A stretch of 32,658 nucleotides of DNA from positions 341,725 through 374,382 of the forward strand of contig NZ_KI912443.1 of the NCBI RefSeq assembly GCF_000518485.1. The letters run 5' to 3'. Under the pieces are notes generated by a model, which ran no database searches, had not been told where the DNA came from, and worked only from the letters and a program-made list of their open reading frames with translations. The DNA is from Olleya marilimosa CAM030. GTDB taxonomy: Bacteria; Bacteroidota; Bacteroidia; Flavobacteriales; Flavobacteriaceae. Positions 16,338-24,778 of the stretch are shown here, piece after piece. Made by a program: the position numbers and the translations under genes. Each line of letters begins with the position of its first letter. Within the stretch, counting starts at the first letter, position 1.

Positions 16338-17615
16338 ATGATTTATAAACGTAGTAGTGCTTTGTTTGCAGAAGCAGAGCAAGTAATACCAGGAGGAGTT
16401 AACTCACCTGTTAGAGCATTTAAAGCAGTAGGTGGTACACCTATTTTTGTTAAAGAAGCCAAAGGGGCTTACTTGTATGATGAAGATGGAAACCAATTAA
16501 TAGATTATATAGCATCTTGGGGACCAATGATTTTAGGTCACGCACACCAACCAGTTGTGGATGCGGTTATTGATAAAGCAAAAAAAGGAACGTCCTTTGG
16601 AATGCCTACTCAAATTGAAACTAAAATAGCAGAGTTGGCAGTGTCGATGGTGCCGAATATTGATAAAATTCGTTTTGTTAATTCGGGTACAGAAGCTTGT
16701 ATGAGTGCTGTTAGATTAGCTAGAGGTTATACAAACAAAGATAAAATAATCAAATTTGCTGGTTGTTATCATGGTCATTCAGACTCATTTTTAATACAAG
16801 CAGGTAGTGGAGCAGTAACTTTTGGGTCACCAAATAGTCCAGGTGTTACTCAAGGTACAGCAAAAGATACGCTATTGGCAAAGTATAACGACTTAGCTAA
16901 CGTTGAAGCATTAATTAATGCTAATAAAAACGAAATAGCATGTATTATTATCGAGCCTGTTGCTGGTAATATGGGTTGTATTCCTCCAAAAGAGGGTTTT
17001 TTAGAAGGGTTACGAAAACTATGTGATACCAACAATATCTTGTTAATCTTTGATGAGGTTATGACTGGTTTTAGATTAGCTAAAGGTGGTGCACAAGAAT
17101 TATTAGGTATTAAAGCAGATATTGTATGTTTTGGTAAAGTTATTGGTGGAGGATTACCTGTTGGTGCTTTTGCTGCCAGAGCAGAAATTATGAATCATTT
17201 AGCACCTTTAGGACCAGTATATCAAGCTGGAACGTTAAGCGGTAATCCATTAGCAATGGCTGCAGGATTAGCAATGTTAACCGAGTTAAATTCTGGTGAT
17301 ATTTTTGAAAGTTTAGCACAAAAAACAGCCTATTTGCATAAAGGTATTGCAAAGGTTTTGACCGAATTAAACGTGACTCATACTATAAACAGAGTTGGAT
17401 CTATGATATCTGTTCACTTTTGTGAAGATGATGTTGTAGATTTTGAAACGTCTGCTAAAGGAAATAACGACACGTTTAAAACCTTTTTTCATGGTATGTT
17501 AAACCAAGGGGTTTATTTAGCACCAAGTGCTTTTGAAAGTTGGTTTTTAAATGATGCCTTGACTTATGAAGATTTAGACAAAACAATAGCAGCATGTAAA
17601 GCTGTATTTAGTTAG
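16338..17615 (+). CDS. hemL: Glutamate-1-semialdehyde 2,1-aminomutase
   Basis: HemL converts glutamate-1-semialdehyde to 5-aminolevulinate, the committed tetrapyrrole precursor in the C5 pathway, using PLP or PMP. The 425-residue length is standard. [13 protein letters not shown] (16-28), [16 protein letters not shown] (115-130) and FDEVMTGFR (238-246, Asp239 for the cofactor nitrogen) are all present. The Schiff-base Lys267 lies in [15 protein letters not shown]. The active-site gating loop [15 protein letters not shown] is also intact. It is the last gene of the operon from 14277 and is followed by a strong bidirectional terminator. No other heme genes are nearby. Confidence 0.97.
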   Translation: MIYKRSSALFAEAEQVIPGGVNSPVRAFKAVGGTPIFVKEAKGAYLYDEDGNQLIDYIASWGPMILGHAHQPVVDAVIDKAKKGTSFGMPTQIETKIAELAVSMVPNIDKIRFVNSGTEACMSAVRLARGYTNKDKIIKFAGCYHGHSDSFLIQAGSGAVTFGSPNSPGVTQGTAKDTLLAKYNDLANVEALINANKNEIACIIIEPVAGNMGCIPPKEGFLEGLRKLCDTNNILLIFDEVMTGFRLAKGGAQELLGIKADIVCFGKVIGGGLPVGAFAARAEIMNHLAPLGPVYQAGTLSGNPLAMAAGLAMLTELNSGDIFESLAQKTAYLHKGIAKVLTELNVTHTINRVGSMISVHFCEDDVVDFETSAKGNNDTFKTFFHGMLNQGVYLAPSAFESWFLNDALTYEDLDKTIAACKAVFS

Positions 17616-17633
17616 TCTTAAAATATTTAGACA

Positions 17634-17667
17634 TAAAAAAAGCCGATTATTTATAATCGGCTTTTTT
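17634..17667. terminator. Bidirectional terminator (hemL operon / small secreted protein)
   Basis: agccgatta (17641-17649) pairs with taatcggct (17654-17662) around a 4-nt loop, with an A-tract before and a T-tract after. It serves hemL on the plus strand and the gene at 17695 on the minus strand. Confidence 0.88.
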
Positions 17668-17694
17668 ATATAAGTGTATTACTACGCTATAATG

Positions 17695-18039
17695 TTATTG
17701 ATTAGAGATTTCTAAAAATTTAGCGTACTGCTCATCATTCAATATTTCTTTAAGTTGAAGAGATAAACGATCGTTAATTTTTTTGCTAAAAGTATTATAT
17801 TCACTTGTGCCAACTTCAAACGAGTTGTTTAATGTTTCAGATTTTGAGTAAAATTCTTGATAGGCAACAAACATTAATTCTTGCGTTGGCTCATAAGCTT
17901 TAACAAGTCTACCTATTTCTGCAGTTTTTGCTTGTGCAGCATTGTTTATTTCTGCACTAAATTTTTGTTGTGCATTAGCAGTGTTAGTTGCTAAAAATAA
18001 ACCGAAAACAAAAAGACAAAGCGTAAATATTTTTTTCAT
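17695..18039 (-). CDS. Small secreted helical protein, Spy-like
   Basis: A 114-residue protein with a signal peptide cleaved after ...NTANA (about residue 23). The mature part is predominantly helical by composition and ends in LKEILNDEQYAKFLEISNQ. That resembles the L-T-x-x-Q-Y ending of Spy/CpxP-like periplasmic proteins such as the next gene, but with N-D-E-Q in place of the strict motif. Family assignment is therefore tentative. It lies between two hairpin terminators, so it is transcribed alone. Role unknown; a periplasmic chaperone- or stress-type function is only a guess from similarity. Confidence 0.6.
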   Translation of the reverse strand: MKKIFTLCLFVFGLFLATNTANAQQKFSAEINNAAQAKTAEIGRLVKAYEPTQELMFVAYQEFYSKSETLNNSFEVGTSEYNTFSKKINDRLSLQLKEILNDEQYAKFLEISNQ

Positions 18040-18100
18040 CGTGTAAGTGTTAATTAATTATACTATCAAAGTAACGCTATTTGTTTAATAATTACAAATA

Positions 18101-18132
18101 AAAAAGCACTGAATAGACAATCAGTGCTTTTT
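18101..18132 (-). terminator. Hairpin terminator after the Spy-like gene
   Basis: aaaaagcactga (18101-18112) pairs with tcagtgcttttt (18121-18132) around an 8-nt loop. On the minus strand a T-run follows the stem, 39 nt past the stop of the gene at 18171. Confidence 0.8.
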
Positions 18133-18170
18133 TACCTTTAAAAGTGAATATTTGATACTAAATCTTAGAT

Positions 18171-18665
18171 TTAATTATCATTTAACTCCTCTTTTTTGTG
18201 TTCTTTTTTGTTTTTTAATCCTCTTTTCATGTGCTTACGTCCATGTTCTCTTTTAGATAAAGACTTTTCCCACTTCGTGTATTGCTCAGCAGTAAGGATA
18301 GCTTTCATTTTTTTCTTAGCTGCAATTTGTGCATCTAATTTAGCATTCATGCGTTCTAACTTTTCCTCTTTGGTAGGCTTTACACGCTCTTTATTATCTT
18401 TTTCAGCTAGACGCTTATCAAAGTTTTCTTTACGTTTTTTAGCATTTTCTAAATTTAAAGCCATCACCTTTTGTTGTTGTGCTTCTGTTAAATCTAAATG
18501 CAACGTCATTTTTTTAGTTTGTAATTGTGCCATATCCTGAGGATCTAAATTTTGGCGTTGTTCTAAACGTTCTTTTTTATTTTCTTGACGCTTTTCCTTT
18601 TTGTTGTCTTGTGCATTAGCTTGAAATGTTATTAAAGCTAAAGCTAGTATTACTAATCTTTTCAT
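18171..18665 (-). CDS. Spy/CpxP-like periplasmic protein with two LTxxQ motifs
   Basis: The 164-residue protein starts with a signal peptide (MKRLVILALALITFQANAQ). The mature part is extremely rich in Lys, Glu and Arg and likely forms long amphipathic helices. Two L-T-x-x-Q motifs are visible, LDLTEAQQQKV (about 55-65) and ILTAEQYTKWE (about 123-133). These define Spy/CpxP-like periplasmic proteins, which form cradle-shaped dimers that bind unfolded proteins or sensors in enterobacteria. The basic tail (KREHGRKHMKRGLKNKKEHK) is unusual. No Cpx-type two-component system is nearby, so the regulatory link known from E. coli should not be assumed. Confidence 0.72.
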   Translation of the reverse strand: MKRLVILALALITFQANAQDNKKEKRQENKKERLEQRQNLDPQDMAQLQTKKMTLHLDLTEAQQQKVMALNLENAKKRKENFDKRLAEKDNKERVKPTKEEKLERMNAKLDAQIAAKKKMKAILTAEQYTKWEKSLSKREHGRKHMKRGLKNKKEHKKEELNDN

Positions 18666-18780
18666 TTTTTTTGTTTTTTAAATTGTTATACTACTAAGAC
18701 ATATAAATGTTAGAATGGTTTAAACACCTTAGTTTTTTTAATCTTTAATTAACAGTTTGAAAAAATTAGCCCATTGATAA

Positions 18781-19767
18781 TTATAATGTATTTAAATAGG
18801 ATTTAATTAAAAAGTAACCTTCAGTATGCACAAAGGTTGTACCTAGTAATGGCATGCTAAACAGCTCTTGATAATTAACCATTCTAGAATTTATTTCACT
18901 CTTTTTTTCTAATATAGACGTGTTTTCAAAAAGGGTTTCATATCTAAAGTCTAAAGTAGTTTGTACATCGCAATAACCTCCTGGTTGGTGACAAGAGGCA
19001 CAATTAACATCTAGATATGCTCTAGCACGATCCTGTAAAGAGTAAGAGGTATCATCTTCCCAATTTGGTAAAGTTGTTATTGTGGAAATATCTGATATGC
19101 CAGTTATTTGATTGTTGTTTATTAGGTTTTGTAGTTGATTATTGTAATTAATGGACCGTAATTTAGGTCCTAACGGTTTTACTTGGTCATTGTTGGAGTG
19201 GCAAGTAATACAATCTAAATTTGACGGGATTTGATAATTGACAGCTACGGTTGAACCATTTTTATCAATAAAAGACACTGGTACAGTTGCAGCATTATTT
19301 TCTAAAACTGCTTCGGTTTGTGCTTCGTTCCAGTGATAATCACCTGCAATCCATGTTCCGTTTTGTTTTATTAGTAGCCTAGTTTCGATAATTTTTCTGC
19401 CTTGGCTTAAATCATTTTCATCAAAATTGTAATAAAAAGACTTTACTATTATCGAGTTGTCTGGAAACTCTGGCATACCATTACCCACAGCTGTTAATGT
19501 TTCGCCTTCAGGCAATACAATAAAACGTGATTTATGTGCATAATCCGTAAAAAGTGGAGTATTTAAAGTGTATGTAAAACTATATGGAGATGGTGTTAAA
19601 TCTTTAAGTGGTCCTTCAAAAAGATTAAGTTGTGATAGGTTAGGTAATAATTGCGCAATAGGTCGTGGAGTAGTCGTTACTGGTATATCTATCGTGTCTA
19701 CATCTTCATTTTTACTACAGGAAAAGCAAAGTAATAGTGTTAGTACTAATGTGGTTAATTTATTCAT
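18781..19767 (-). CDS. SO2930-type diheme c-type cytochrome lipoprotein
   Basis: The ATG at 19767 is chosen because it gives a clean lipoprotein signal peptide (MNKLTTLVLTLLLCFSCSKN, Cys17); an upstream ATG at 19809 adds 14 residues ahead of it. The mature protein has two c-heme attachment sites, CITCH (186-190) and CASCH (256-260), and a likely distal Met305 in FSMPLLGT. The N-terminal half carries EGPLKDLTP, NTPLFTDYAHKSRF, IIETRLLIK and NYQIPSNLDC, the pattern I know from the SO2930 family (TIGR03806). Location would be the outer face of a membrane, with heme added in the periplasm. The electron partner is unknown. The beta-helix partner gene often found beside this family is absent here. 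Confidence 0.8.
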   Translation of the reverse strand: MNKLTTLVLTLLLCFSCSKNEDVDTIDIPVTTTPRPIAQLLPNLSQLNLFEGPLKDLTPSPYSFTYTLNTPLFTDYAHKSRFIVLPEGETLTAVGNGMPEFPDNSIIVKSFYYNFDENDLSQGRKIIETRLLIKQNGTWIAGDYHWNEAQTEAVLENNAATVPVSFIDKNGSTVAVNYQIPSNLDCITCHSNNDQVKPLGPKLRSINYNNQLQNLINNNQITGISDISTITTLPNWEDDTSYSLQDRARAYLDVNCASCHQPGGYCDVQTTLDFRYETLFENTSILEKKSEINSRMVNYQELFSMPLLGTTFVHTEGYFLIKSYLNTL

Positions 19768-19845
19768 TGTTAGTGGTTTTGAATTGTGAAAATAACAAAA
19801 ATGAATCAATTATAATGTATGTGTATTTAAATGTGAGAATAAAAA

Positions 19846-19875
19846 AAAAGGAATTACACGTCTGTAATTCCTTTT
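19846..19875 (-). terminator. Hairpin terminator downstream of lysS
   Basis: aaaaggaattaca (19846-19858) pairs perfectly with tgtaattcctttt (19863-19875) around a 4-nt loop, with A-rich sequence on the left that reads as a T-tract on the minus strand. Confidence 0.85.
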
Positions 19876-19910
19876 AATATATTTAATTGTTAGGTTTTGT
19901 AACTATCTGT

Positions 19911-21605
19911 TTATATGGTTTCAACAAATAATCCATCATCTGTTTTATTGACTTTAGCGACACCTAGTTTGGTTAGTCCTTTAATGGTTTTATCCCATTT
20001 TTTGTTACTTAAACCAGATTGCTCTTTAAGTGTATTAAGGTCTATTGGACTACCTGCTTTTACTAAAGCAAATAGTGCTTTTTCGTCGTCTGTCATTGGA
20101 ACTGCTTTTTTCTCAGGTCTCATTTGAGGAAAAAACAGAACTTCCTGGATTGACTTGTTATTAGTTAAAAACATAATTAATCTATCCATACCAATTCCCA
20201 TTCCAGATGTTGGAGGCATTCCGTACTCTAATGCACGCAAAAAGTCTTCGTCTATAAACTCGGTAGCTTCGTCATCTCCTTTTTGAGCTAGTTTTAATTG
20301 GTGCTCAAAACGTTCGCGTTGGTCAATTGGATCGTTAAGTTCTGAATAGGCATTTGCTATTTCTTTACCACAAACCATTAACTCAAAACGCTCTGTTAAT
20401 TCTGGATTATCTCTATGCTCTTTACATAAAGGACTCATTTCTTTTGGATAGTCGGTAATAAAGGTTGGTTGTATGTAGTTACCTTCACATTTTTCTCCAA
20501 AAATTTCGTCAATTAATTTACCTTTACCCATGGTTGCATCAACGCTAATTCCCATGTCTTTAGCAGCAGTACGTATTTGATCTTCTGTTTTTCCATTAAT
20601 ATCAAAACCTGTAAAGTGCTTAATAGAGTCAGCCATAGTGACTCTTGCATAAGGTGCTTTAAAATCTATTTTATGTTCACCAAATGTTGCTTCAGAAGTT
20701 CCGTTTACAGCTATTGCACAATGCTCTAGTAATTGTTCGCAAAAATCCATCATCCAGTTGTAGTCTTTGTAAGCTACATAAATTTCCATTGCTGTAAATT
20801 CTGGATTATGCGTACGATCCATTCCTTCGTTACGGAAATTTTTAGAAAACTCATAAACACCTTCAAAACCACCAACGATAAGACGTTTTAAATACAGCTC
20901 GTTAGCAATACGCATATATAATGGTATGTCTAAACTGTTATGGTGTGTAATAAAAGGACGTGCAGCAGCACCTCCAGGAATAGGTTGTAGTATAGGTGTT
21001 TCTACTTCAAAATATCCTGACGAATTAAAGAAGTCACGCATCGCGTTAAATAACTTGGTGCGTTTTACAAAAACTTCTTTAACTTTAGGATTAACAACTA
21101 AGTCTGCATAACGTTGTCTGTAGCGTTGTTCCGGATCTGTAAAAGCATCAAACGTGTTACCTTCTGCATCTGTTTTAGGTAATGGTAAGGGTTTTAAAGC
21201 TTTACTTAAAACAGTAAAGTTTTTTACCATGACTGTTTTTTCGCCAACTTTAGTAGTAAAAAGTTCACCTTCTACACCAATAAAGTCACCAATATCTAAA
21301 AGCTTTTTATATACTGTGTTATATTTAGTTTTGTCGTCACCTGTACAGATTTCGTCTCTGTTAAAATAGACCTGAATACGACCTTCGCTATCTTGTAGTT
21401 CGGCAAAACTAGCATTACCTTGAATACGTCTAGACATCAAACGACCAGCTATAACAACCTGTTTACCTTCCTTAAACTCCTGTTTAATTTGTTTGGAATT
21501 GTTAGAAACAGGATATAAATCTGCTGGATAAGGGTTGATACCTAACTCACGTAATTTTGCAAGTTTTTCTCTACGTACGAGCTCTAGCTCAGATAATTGT
21601 GACAT
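19911..21605 (-). CDS. lysS: Lysyl-tRNA synthetase (class II) with C-terminal extension
   Basis: LysS charges tRNA-Lys with lysine in the cytoplasm. The N-terminal OB-fold anticodon-binding domain (about 50-140) contains AGRLMSRRIQGNASFAELQD. Class II motif 2 is FRNEGMDRTHNPEFT (257-271) and motif 3 is GMGIGMDRLIMFLTN (468-482). GGAAARPFITHHN (211-223) is the conserved block ahead of motif 2. The catalytic core ends at FFPQMRPEKK near residue 500, where bacterial enzymes normally stop. About 64 further residues follow (DDEKALFALVKAG...LKEQSGLSNKKWDKTIKGL), which look like a small winged-helix module. A -7 box TATCTTTG lies upstream at 21631-21638 on the minus strand. Confidence 0.97.
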   Translation of the reverse strand: MSQLSELELVRREKLAKLRELGINPYPADLYPVSNNSKQIKQEFKEGKQVVIAGRLMSRRIQGNASFAELQDSEGRIQVYFNRDEICTGDDKTKYNTVYKKLLDIGDFIGVEGELFTTKVGEKTVMVKNFTVLSKALKPLPLPKTDAEGNTFDAFTDPEQRYRQRYADLVVNPKVKEVFVKRTKLFNAMRDFFNSSGYFEVETPILQPIPGGAAARPFITHHNSLDIPLYMRIANELYLKRLIVGGFEGVYEFSKNFRNEGMDRTHNPEFTAMEIYVAYKDYNWMMDFCEQLLEHCAIAVNGTSEATFGEHKIDFKAPYARVTMADSIKHFTGFDINGKTEDQIRTAAKDMGISVDATMGKGKLIDEIFGEKCEGNYIQPTFITDYPKEMSPLCKEHRDNPELTERFELMVCGKEIANAYSELNDPIDQRERFEHQLKLAQKGDDEATEFIDEDFLRALEYGMPPTSGMGIGMDRLIMFLTNNKSIQEVLFFPQMRPEKKAVPMTDDEKALFALVKAGSPIDLNTLKEQSGLSNKKWDKTIKGLTKLGVAKVNKTDDGLFVETI

Positions 21606-21630
21606 AGTTTTATTGTAAAAATTTAAGACG

Positions 21631-21638
21631 CAAAGATA
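21631..21638 (-). promoter_or_regulatory. -7 promoter box TATCTTTG of lysS
   Basis: A perfect TAnnTTTG element on the minus strand, about 26 nt before the lysS ATG. No -33 TTG is found at the usual distance, so support is partial. Confidence 0.45.
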
Positions 21639-21706
21639 ATGGTTTGTAACAAAAAATAAGAGTTAACGTCCAATAAGTATATCATCAATCTATTAAATTT
21701 TTAATC

Positions 21707-21865
21707 ATGTCTTTTTGGCGCGTTTTATTGTGTATAATTTGTCCTCCACTATCAGTAATTGGTAAGGGTTGTGGCTCGATTTTAATTGTTTTTATTTTAT
21801 GGTGCTTAGGATGGATACCAGGTGTCATTGCAGCTTTAATAATATTAAATAACCCTGAAAGATAA
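21707..21865 (+). CDS. YqaE/Pmp3-family small membrane protein
   Basis: A 52-codon ORF (ATG 21707, TAA 21863-21865) encodes a tiny hydrophobic protein with two membrane segments. The core reads [19 protein letters not shown] then [14 protein letters not shown]. This matches the Pmp3/YqaE (UPF0057) signature of a P-P-x-x-V start, a G-C-G loop, and L-G-W-I-P-G-x-I-x-A-x before a short tail. Family members are stress-linked plasma-membrane proteolipids that affect membrane potential in yeast and are often salt- or stress-induced in bacteria. Lys20 and the paired Gly-Cys-Gly (21-23) lie in the loop. It is oriented with lipB, whose start lies 29 bp downstream. Confidence 0.88.
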   Translation: MSFWRVLLCIICPPLSVIGKGCGSILIVFILWCLGWIPGVIAALIILNNPER

Positions 21866-21869
21866 ATTG

Positions 21870-21877
21870 TATCTTTG
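21870..21877 (+). promoter_or_regulatory. Possible -7 promoter box of lipB
   Basis: TATCTTTG matches TAnnTTTG and lies 17 nt before the lipB ATG. No TTG is found 19 nt upstream, so this is a weak call. Confidence 0.35.
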
Positions 21878-21894
21878 CAGTATTAAACATTGTA

Positions 21895-22593
21895 ATGAAT
21901 AAGAACGTACAAATACAAGATTTAGGGACTAAAGACTTTAAAGAGACTTGGGATTATCAAGAAGAATTGTTTAAAGGTATTTTAGATACTAAAATTAAAA
22001 ATAGAAGAGAAGCTGCTGGTTTAGAAACTAATAACTACTTTTTGTTTGTGGAGCATCCTCATGTTTATACTTTAGGAAAAAGTGGTGACATGTCTAATTT
22101 ATTACTAAACGAAGCCCAATTAAAAGAGAAAGGAGCAACGTTTTATAAAATTAATAGAGGAGGAGATATTACGTACCATGGTCCAGGACAATTGGTAGGT
22201 TATCCTATTTTAGATTTAGATAATTTTTTTACAGACATCCATAAATACCTACGTTTTTTAGAAGAAGTTATTATTTTAACTTTAGATGAATATGGTTTAA
22301 AGGCAACACGTAGTGAAGGCGAAACAGGCGTTTGGCTAGATGTAGGTACACCATTTGCTCGTAAAATTTGTGCAATGGGAGTTAGAGCTAGTCGTTGGGT
22401 TACAATGCATGGTTTTGCACTTAATGTTAATGCTAATTTAGGTTACTTTGATAATATTATTCCATGCGGAATTAAAGGTAAAGCAGTAACTTCTATGCAA
22501 GTTGAGTTAGGTGTTAAATCTGTTGATGAGACAGAAGTGAAATCTAAAATACTAAAGCATTTTAGTGCTTTGTTTGAGGCTAATTTTATGTAA
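21895..22593 (+). CDS. lipB: Octanoyl-[ACP]:protein N-octanoyltransferase
   Basis: LipB transfers octanoate from acyl carrier protein to lipoyl-domain lysines of 2-oxoacid dehydrogenases and GcvH, the first step of endogenous lipoate assembly. [18 protein letters not shown] (88-105) is the signature. Cys191 in NIIPCGI is the acyl-thioester nucleophile and Lys157 in RKICAMG is its partner (E. coli Cys169 and Lys135, a constant offset). The 232 residues are slightly longer than enterobacterial LipB because of an N-terminal extension of about 20 residues. No lipA is in the window. The gene converges with the one at 22598 with only 4 bp between stop codons and no hairpin. Confidence 0.96.
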   Translation: MNKNVQIQDLGTKDFKETWDYQEELFKGILDTKIKNRREAAGLETNNYFLFVEHPHVYTLGKSGDMSNLLLNEAQLKEKGATFYKINRGGDITYHGPGQLVGYPILDLDNFFTDIHKYLRFLEEVIILTLDEYGLKATRSEGETGVWLDVGTPFARKICAMGVRASRWVTMHGFALNVNANLGYFDNIIPCGIKGKAVTSMQVELGVKSVDETEVKSKILKHFSALFEANFM

Positions 22594-22597
22594 AAAA

Positions 22598-23239
22598 TTA
22601 CTCTTTAAAATACGCTGCATAAGCATCTGCAATGTCTGTTAGACTAAAGTGTTTCCACTCTTTATTTTGTATACGTTTTACAAGTGCAGGATGGTCTTTA
22701 AAATAAATACCCATTGCTTTTTTTACTTGTCCATTTGTAAACCCTTTACCACTTACAATATAGGCTTTGTCTTCTGTTGGGCGTTGGTATAAAAAATATA
22801 CAAATTCCCACATAGAGTGTGCACCAGTTATGGATTTCATAATTCCTTTTTTATCCAATTTATAGCGTTGTGCAAGCGAGTAACCTTTAATAGCATCATT
22901 GGCATATATTAGTAACATCCAATGTTTATTCTTTTTCTCTGAAACTATTTCTTTTCCAAAAGATTTAAATAAGTGCACAACATTATTTCTGACAAATAAA
23001 AATTTGTTTCCGTTTTTGGCAGTATATAAAATTTGAGAAATACTGTCTTCGTCAATTTTTAAAACTTTAGCTTTTGCACTAGATTTATACTCTACTTTAC
23101 CGTCCAGCATTTTATTAGAAGGTAGTTTAGCAAAGCCATCTTTAACGGTTCCATCTGCCATTAAGATTTTGGCAGTGTGATATTGTGCGTTAGCAAACAA
23201 AGAACTTAAAATAAAGACAAGGTATAAAAGAGACTTCAT
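22598..23239 (-). CDS. Secreted protein of unknown function
   Basis: This 213-residue protein has a signal peptide (MKSLLYLVFILSSLFANAQ). The mature N-terminus YHTAKILMADGTVKDGFAKL, followed by KVEYKSS, a KVLKIDEDSISQI strand and NGNKFLFVR, looks like a small beta-rich domain. The C-terminal half is helical (KGFTNGQVKKAMGIYFKDHP, LTDIADAYAAYFKE). I recall uncharacterised flavobacterial proteins that begin with an ADGTVKxGxxxLP pattern, but no function is known. It is transcribed alone toward lipB. Export to the periplasm is well supported; nothing indicates an enzymatic site. Confidence 0.7.
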   Translation of the reverse strand: MKSLLYLVFILSSLFANAQYHTAKILMADGTVKDGFAKLPSNKMLDGKVEYKSSAKAKVLKIDEDSISQILYTAKNGNKFLFVRNNVVHLFKSFGKEIVSEKKNKHWMLLIYANDAIKGYSLAQRYKLDKKGIMKSITGAHSMWEFVYFLYQRPTEDKAYIVSGKGFTNGQVKKAMGIYFKDHPALVKRIQNKEWKHFSLTDIADAYAAYFKE

Positions 23240-23318
23240 GATTAATTGGTTAGATATTGATTATTAGTTTAATTGCCAATCAAGTTAATTAAAAGTATTT
23301 ACATGTAAAAATGGTCTT

Positions 23319-24776
23319 TTAGTTTTTAATTAGCACGCCATCTTTAAAGTTATGTATATTAAAATCTTTAAAATGGTTTAATAAGTCAGGTTTAGATATA
23401 AAATAGCGTCGATTTATATTATCAAAAAACAAGATTTTTGCTTTACCTTGTTTGACATCTTGGGTCATTTTTTGTAAAGCACTATCGTAAGTTTTTGTGT
23501 TAATAAACGGAAGCTTGTAATTATTTACGTTTTTGTAAAAACGCATGATATCGTGCGCATTGGTATAAAGATTTAATGTGTCTTTAGATTTGATGTAATT
23601 AATTGCTTCAGAGTTTTTCCATACTTCAGCACTATACTGCGTACCGTTATGATAATGATTTACTCTTAATTGGTAGGTGTTTAAAATATTAGATAGTAAT
23701 AGTATGATAAAAAGGACTATGGTTATTGGTTGATATTGTTTCGGTTTAAGAATTGGGTTTAAAATTAAAACGACTAGTGTTAATATGATAAAATAAAATG
23801 GAAAGAATATTCTGGTATTAACAGGCACGTTTTCATCAAAAAAAGAAATAGAAAGTACTATAAATACTGTATAAGAACACAATAAAGTTACCAATAATAA
23901 GATGATAGGTGTACAGGATTTAACTTGTGCTATTATTGTTTTTTGTATTGTTTTAAATTTAAAAAAACTAATAACTATGAAGCTTAAAATGATTGTTGCT
24001 ATATAGCCATTATATAAAAACCAGTAAATTATTGTTTTGGTTAATGATAATAATCTTCTAAATCTGAAACCAAAAAAATCGATATTTCTTATGGTGTTAG
24101 AATTGTTAAAATAGTAGCAGTAAATAAGCCAGAGAATAAATAGACTTAAGGAAGAGATCGTATAAATTAGTACTGCTTTTAATCTTGGTTTAATTTTAGA
24201 TTTATGGAGTATTAAAATATAAAACCCAAAACCACCAATATATCCTAAGCCTGCATATCTAGTTAATAATAACGCGCTAGATATTACTCCAGCCCAAATA
24301 ATATATTTGTAACTGCTGTTTTTAACCCATTTAATTAAAAGCAATGTTACTAATAGTAGTAAAACCATAAATAACCCTTCACTTAAAAAGTAAATAAAGA
24401 CTAGTGATGTGTAGGAGGTTAAAAGTAAAATAACAATAAAAGGAATGACTTTTTTGTCAATTTTTAGTGTTGTTAAAAGGTTGTAAAAAATTAATGAAAT
24501 TGTAGAAAGCAGTCCTACATTTAATATAAAGGCGCCTGTAGGTATACTGCAATTAAATAGCTTGGTCGTTAATGCTACTAATAAAGGGTAAAGTGGAGGC
24601 CAATGCGTAATTAGTATTCCGTTTTCGTCTACGATACCATTACCTAGTAAAATACTTTTTACTATTTGAATATAGGACACGGAGTCTGGCGTGATACCTA
24701 ATTTATAAGGCCAACTAAAATAAGCGAATAGTAAGGTGAATACAATAGAAATTAAAATGATTAATTTTTTTGTCAT
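23319..24776 (-). CDS. Polytopic membrane protein, GT-C glycosyltransferase-like
   Basis: The ATG at 24776 is preferred (485 residues); a GTG at 24779 overlaps the upstream stop by one base and adds one residue. About ten to twelve hydrophobic segments cover residues 1-380, followed by a soluble C-terminal part (about 385-485). The first extracytoplasmic loop has YKLGITPDSVSYIQIVKSIL and THWPPLYPLLVALTTKL. An acidic residue in this loop and a W-P-P-x-Y-P motif are typical of GT-C enzymes of the PMT/ArnT type, which use polyprenyl-phosphate sugars. It directly follows the DPM1-like GT2 gene, whose product would supply such a donor. Acceptor and sugar are unknown. Confidence 0.75.
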   Translation of the reverse strand: MTKKLIILISIVFTLLFAYFSWPYKLGITPDSVSYIQIVKSILLGNGIVDENGILITHWPPLYPLLVALTTKLFNCSIPTGAFILNVGLLSTISLIFYNLLTTLKIDKKVIPFIVILLLTSYTSLVFIYFLSEGLFMVLLLLVTLLLIKWVKNSSYKYIIWAGVISSALLLTRYAGLGYIGGFGFYILILHKSKIKPRLKAVLIYTISSLSLFILWLIYCYYFNNSNTIRNIDFFGFRFRRLLSLTKTIIYWFLYNGYIATIILSFIVISFFKFKTIQKTIIAQVKSCTPIILLLVTLLCSYTVFIVLSISFFDENVPVNTRIFFPFYFIILTLVVLILNPILKPKQYQPITIVLFIILLLSNILNTYQLRVNHYHNGTQYSAEVWKNSEAINYIKSKDTLNLYTNAHDIMRFYKNVNNYKLPFINTKTYDSALQKMTQDVKQGKAKILFFDNINRRYFISKPDLLNHFKDFNIHNFKDGVLIKN

Positions 24777-24778
24777 CA

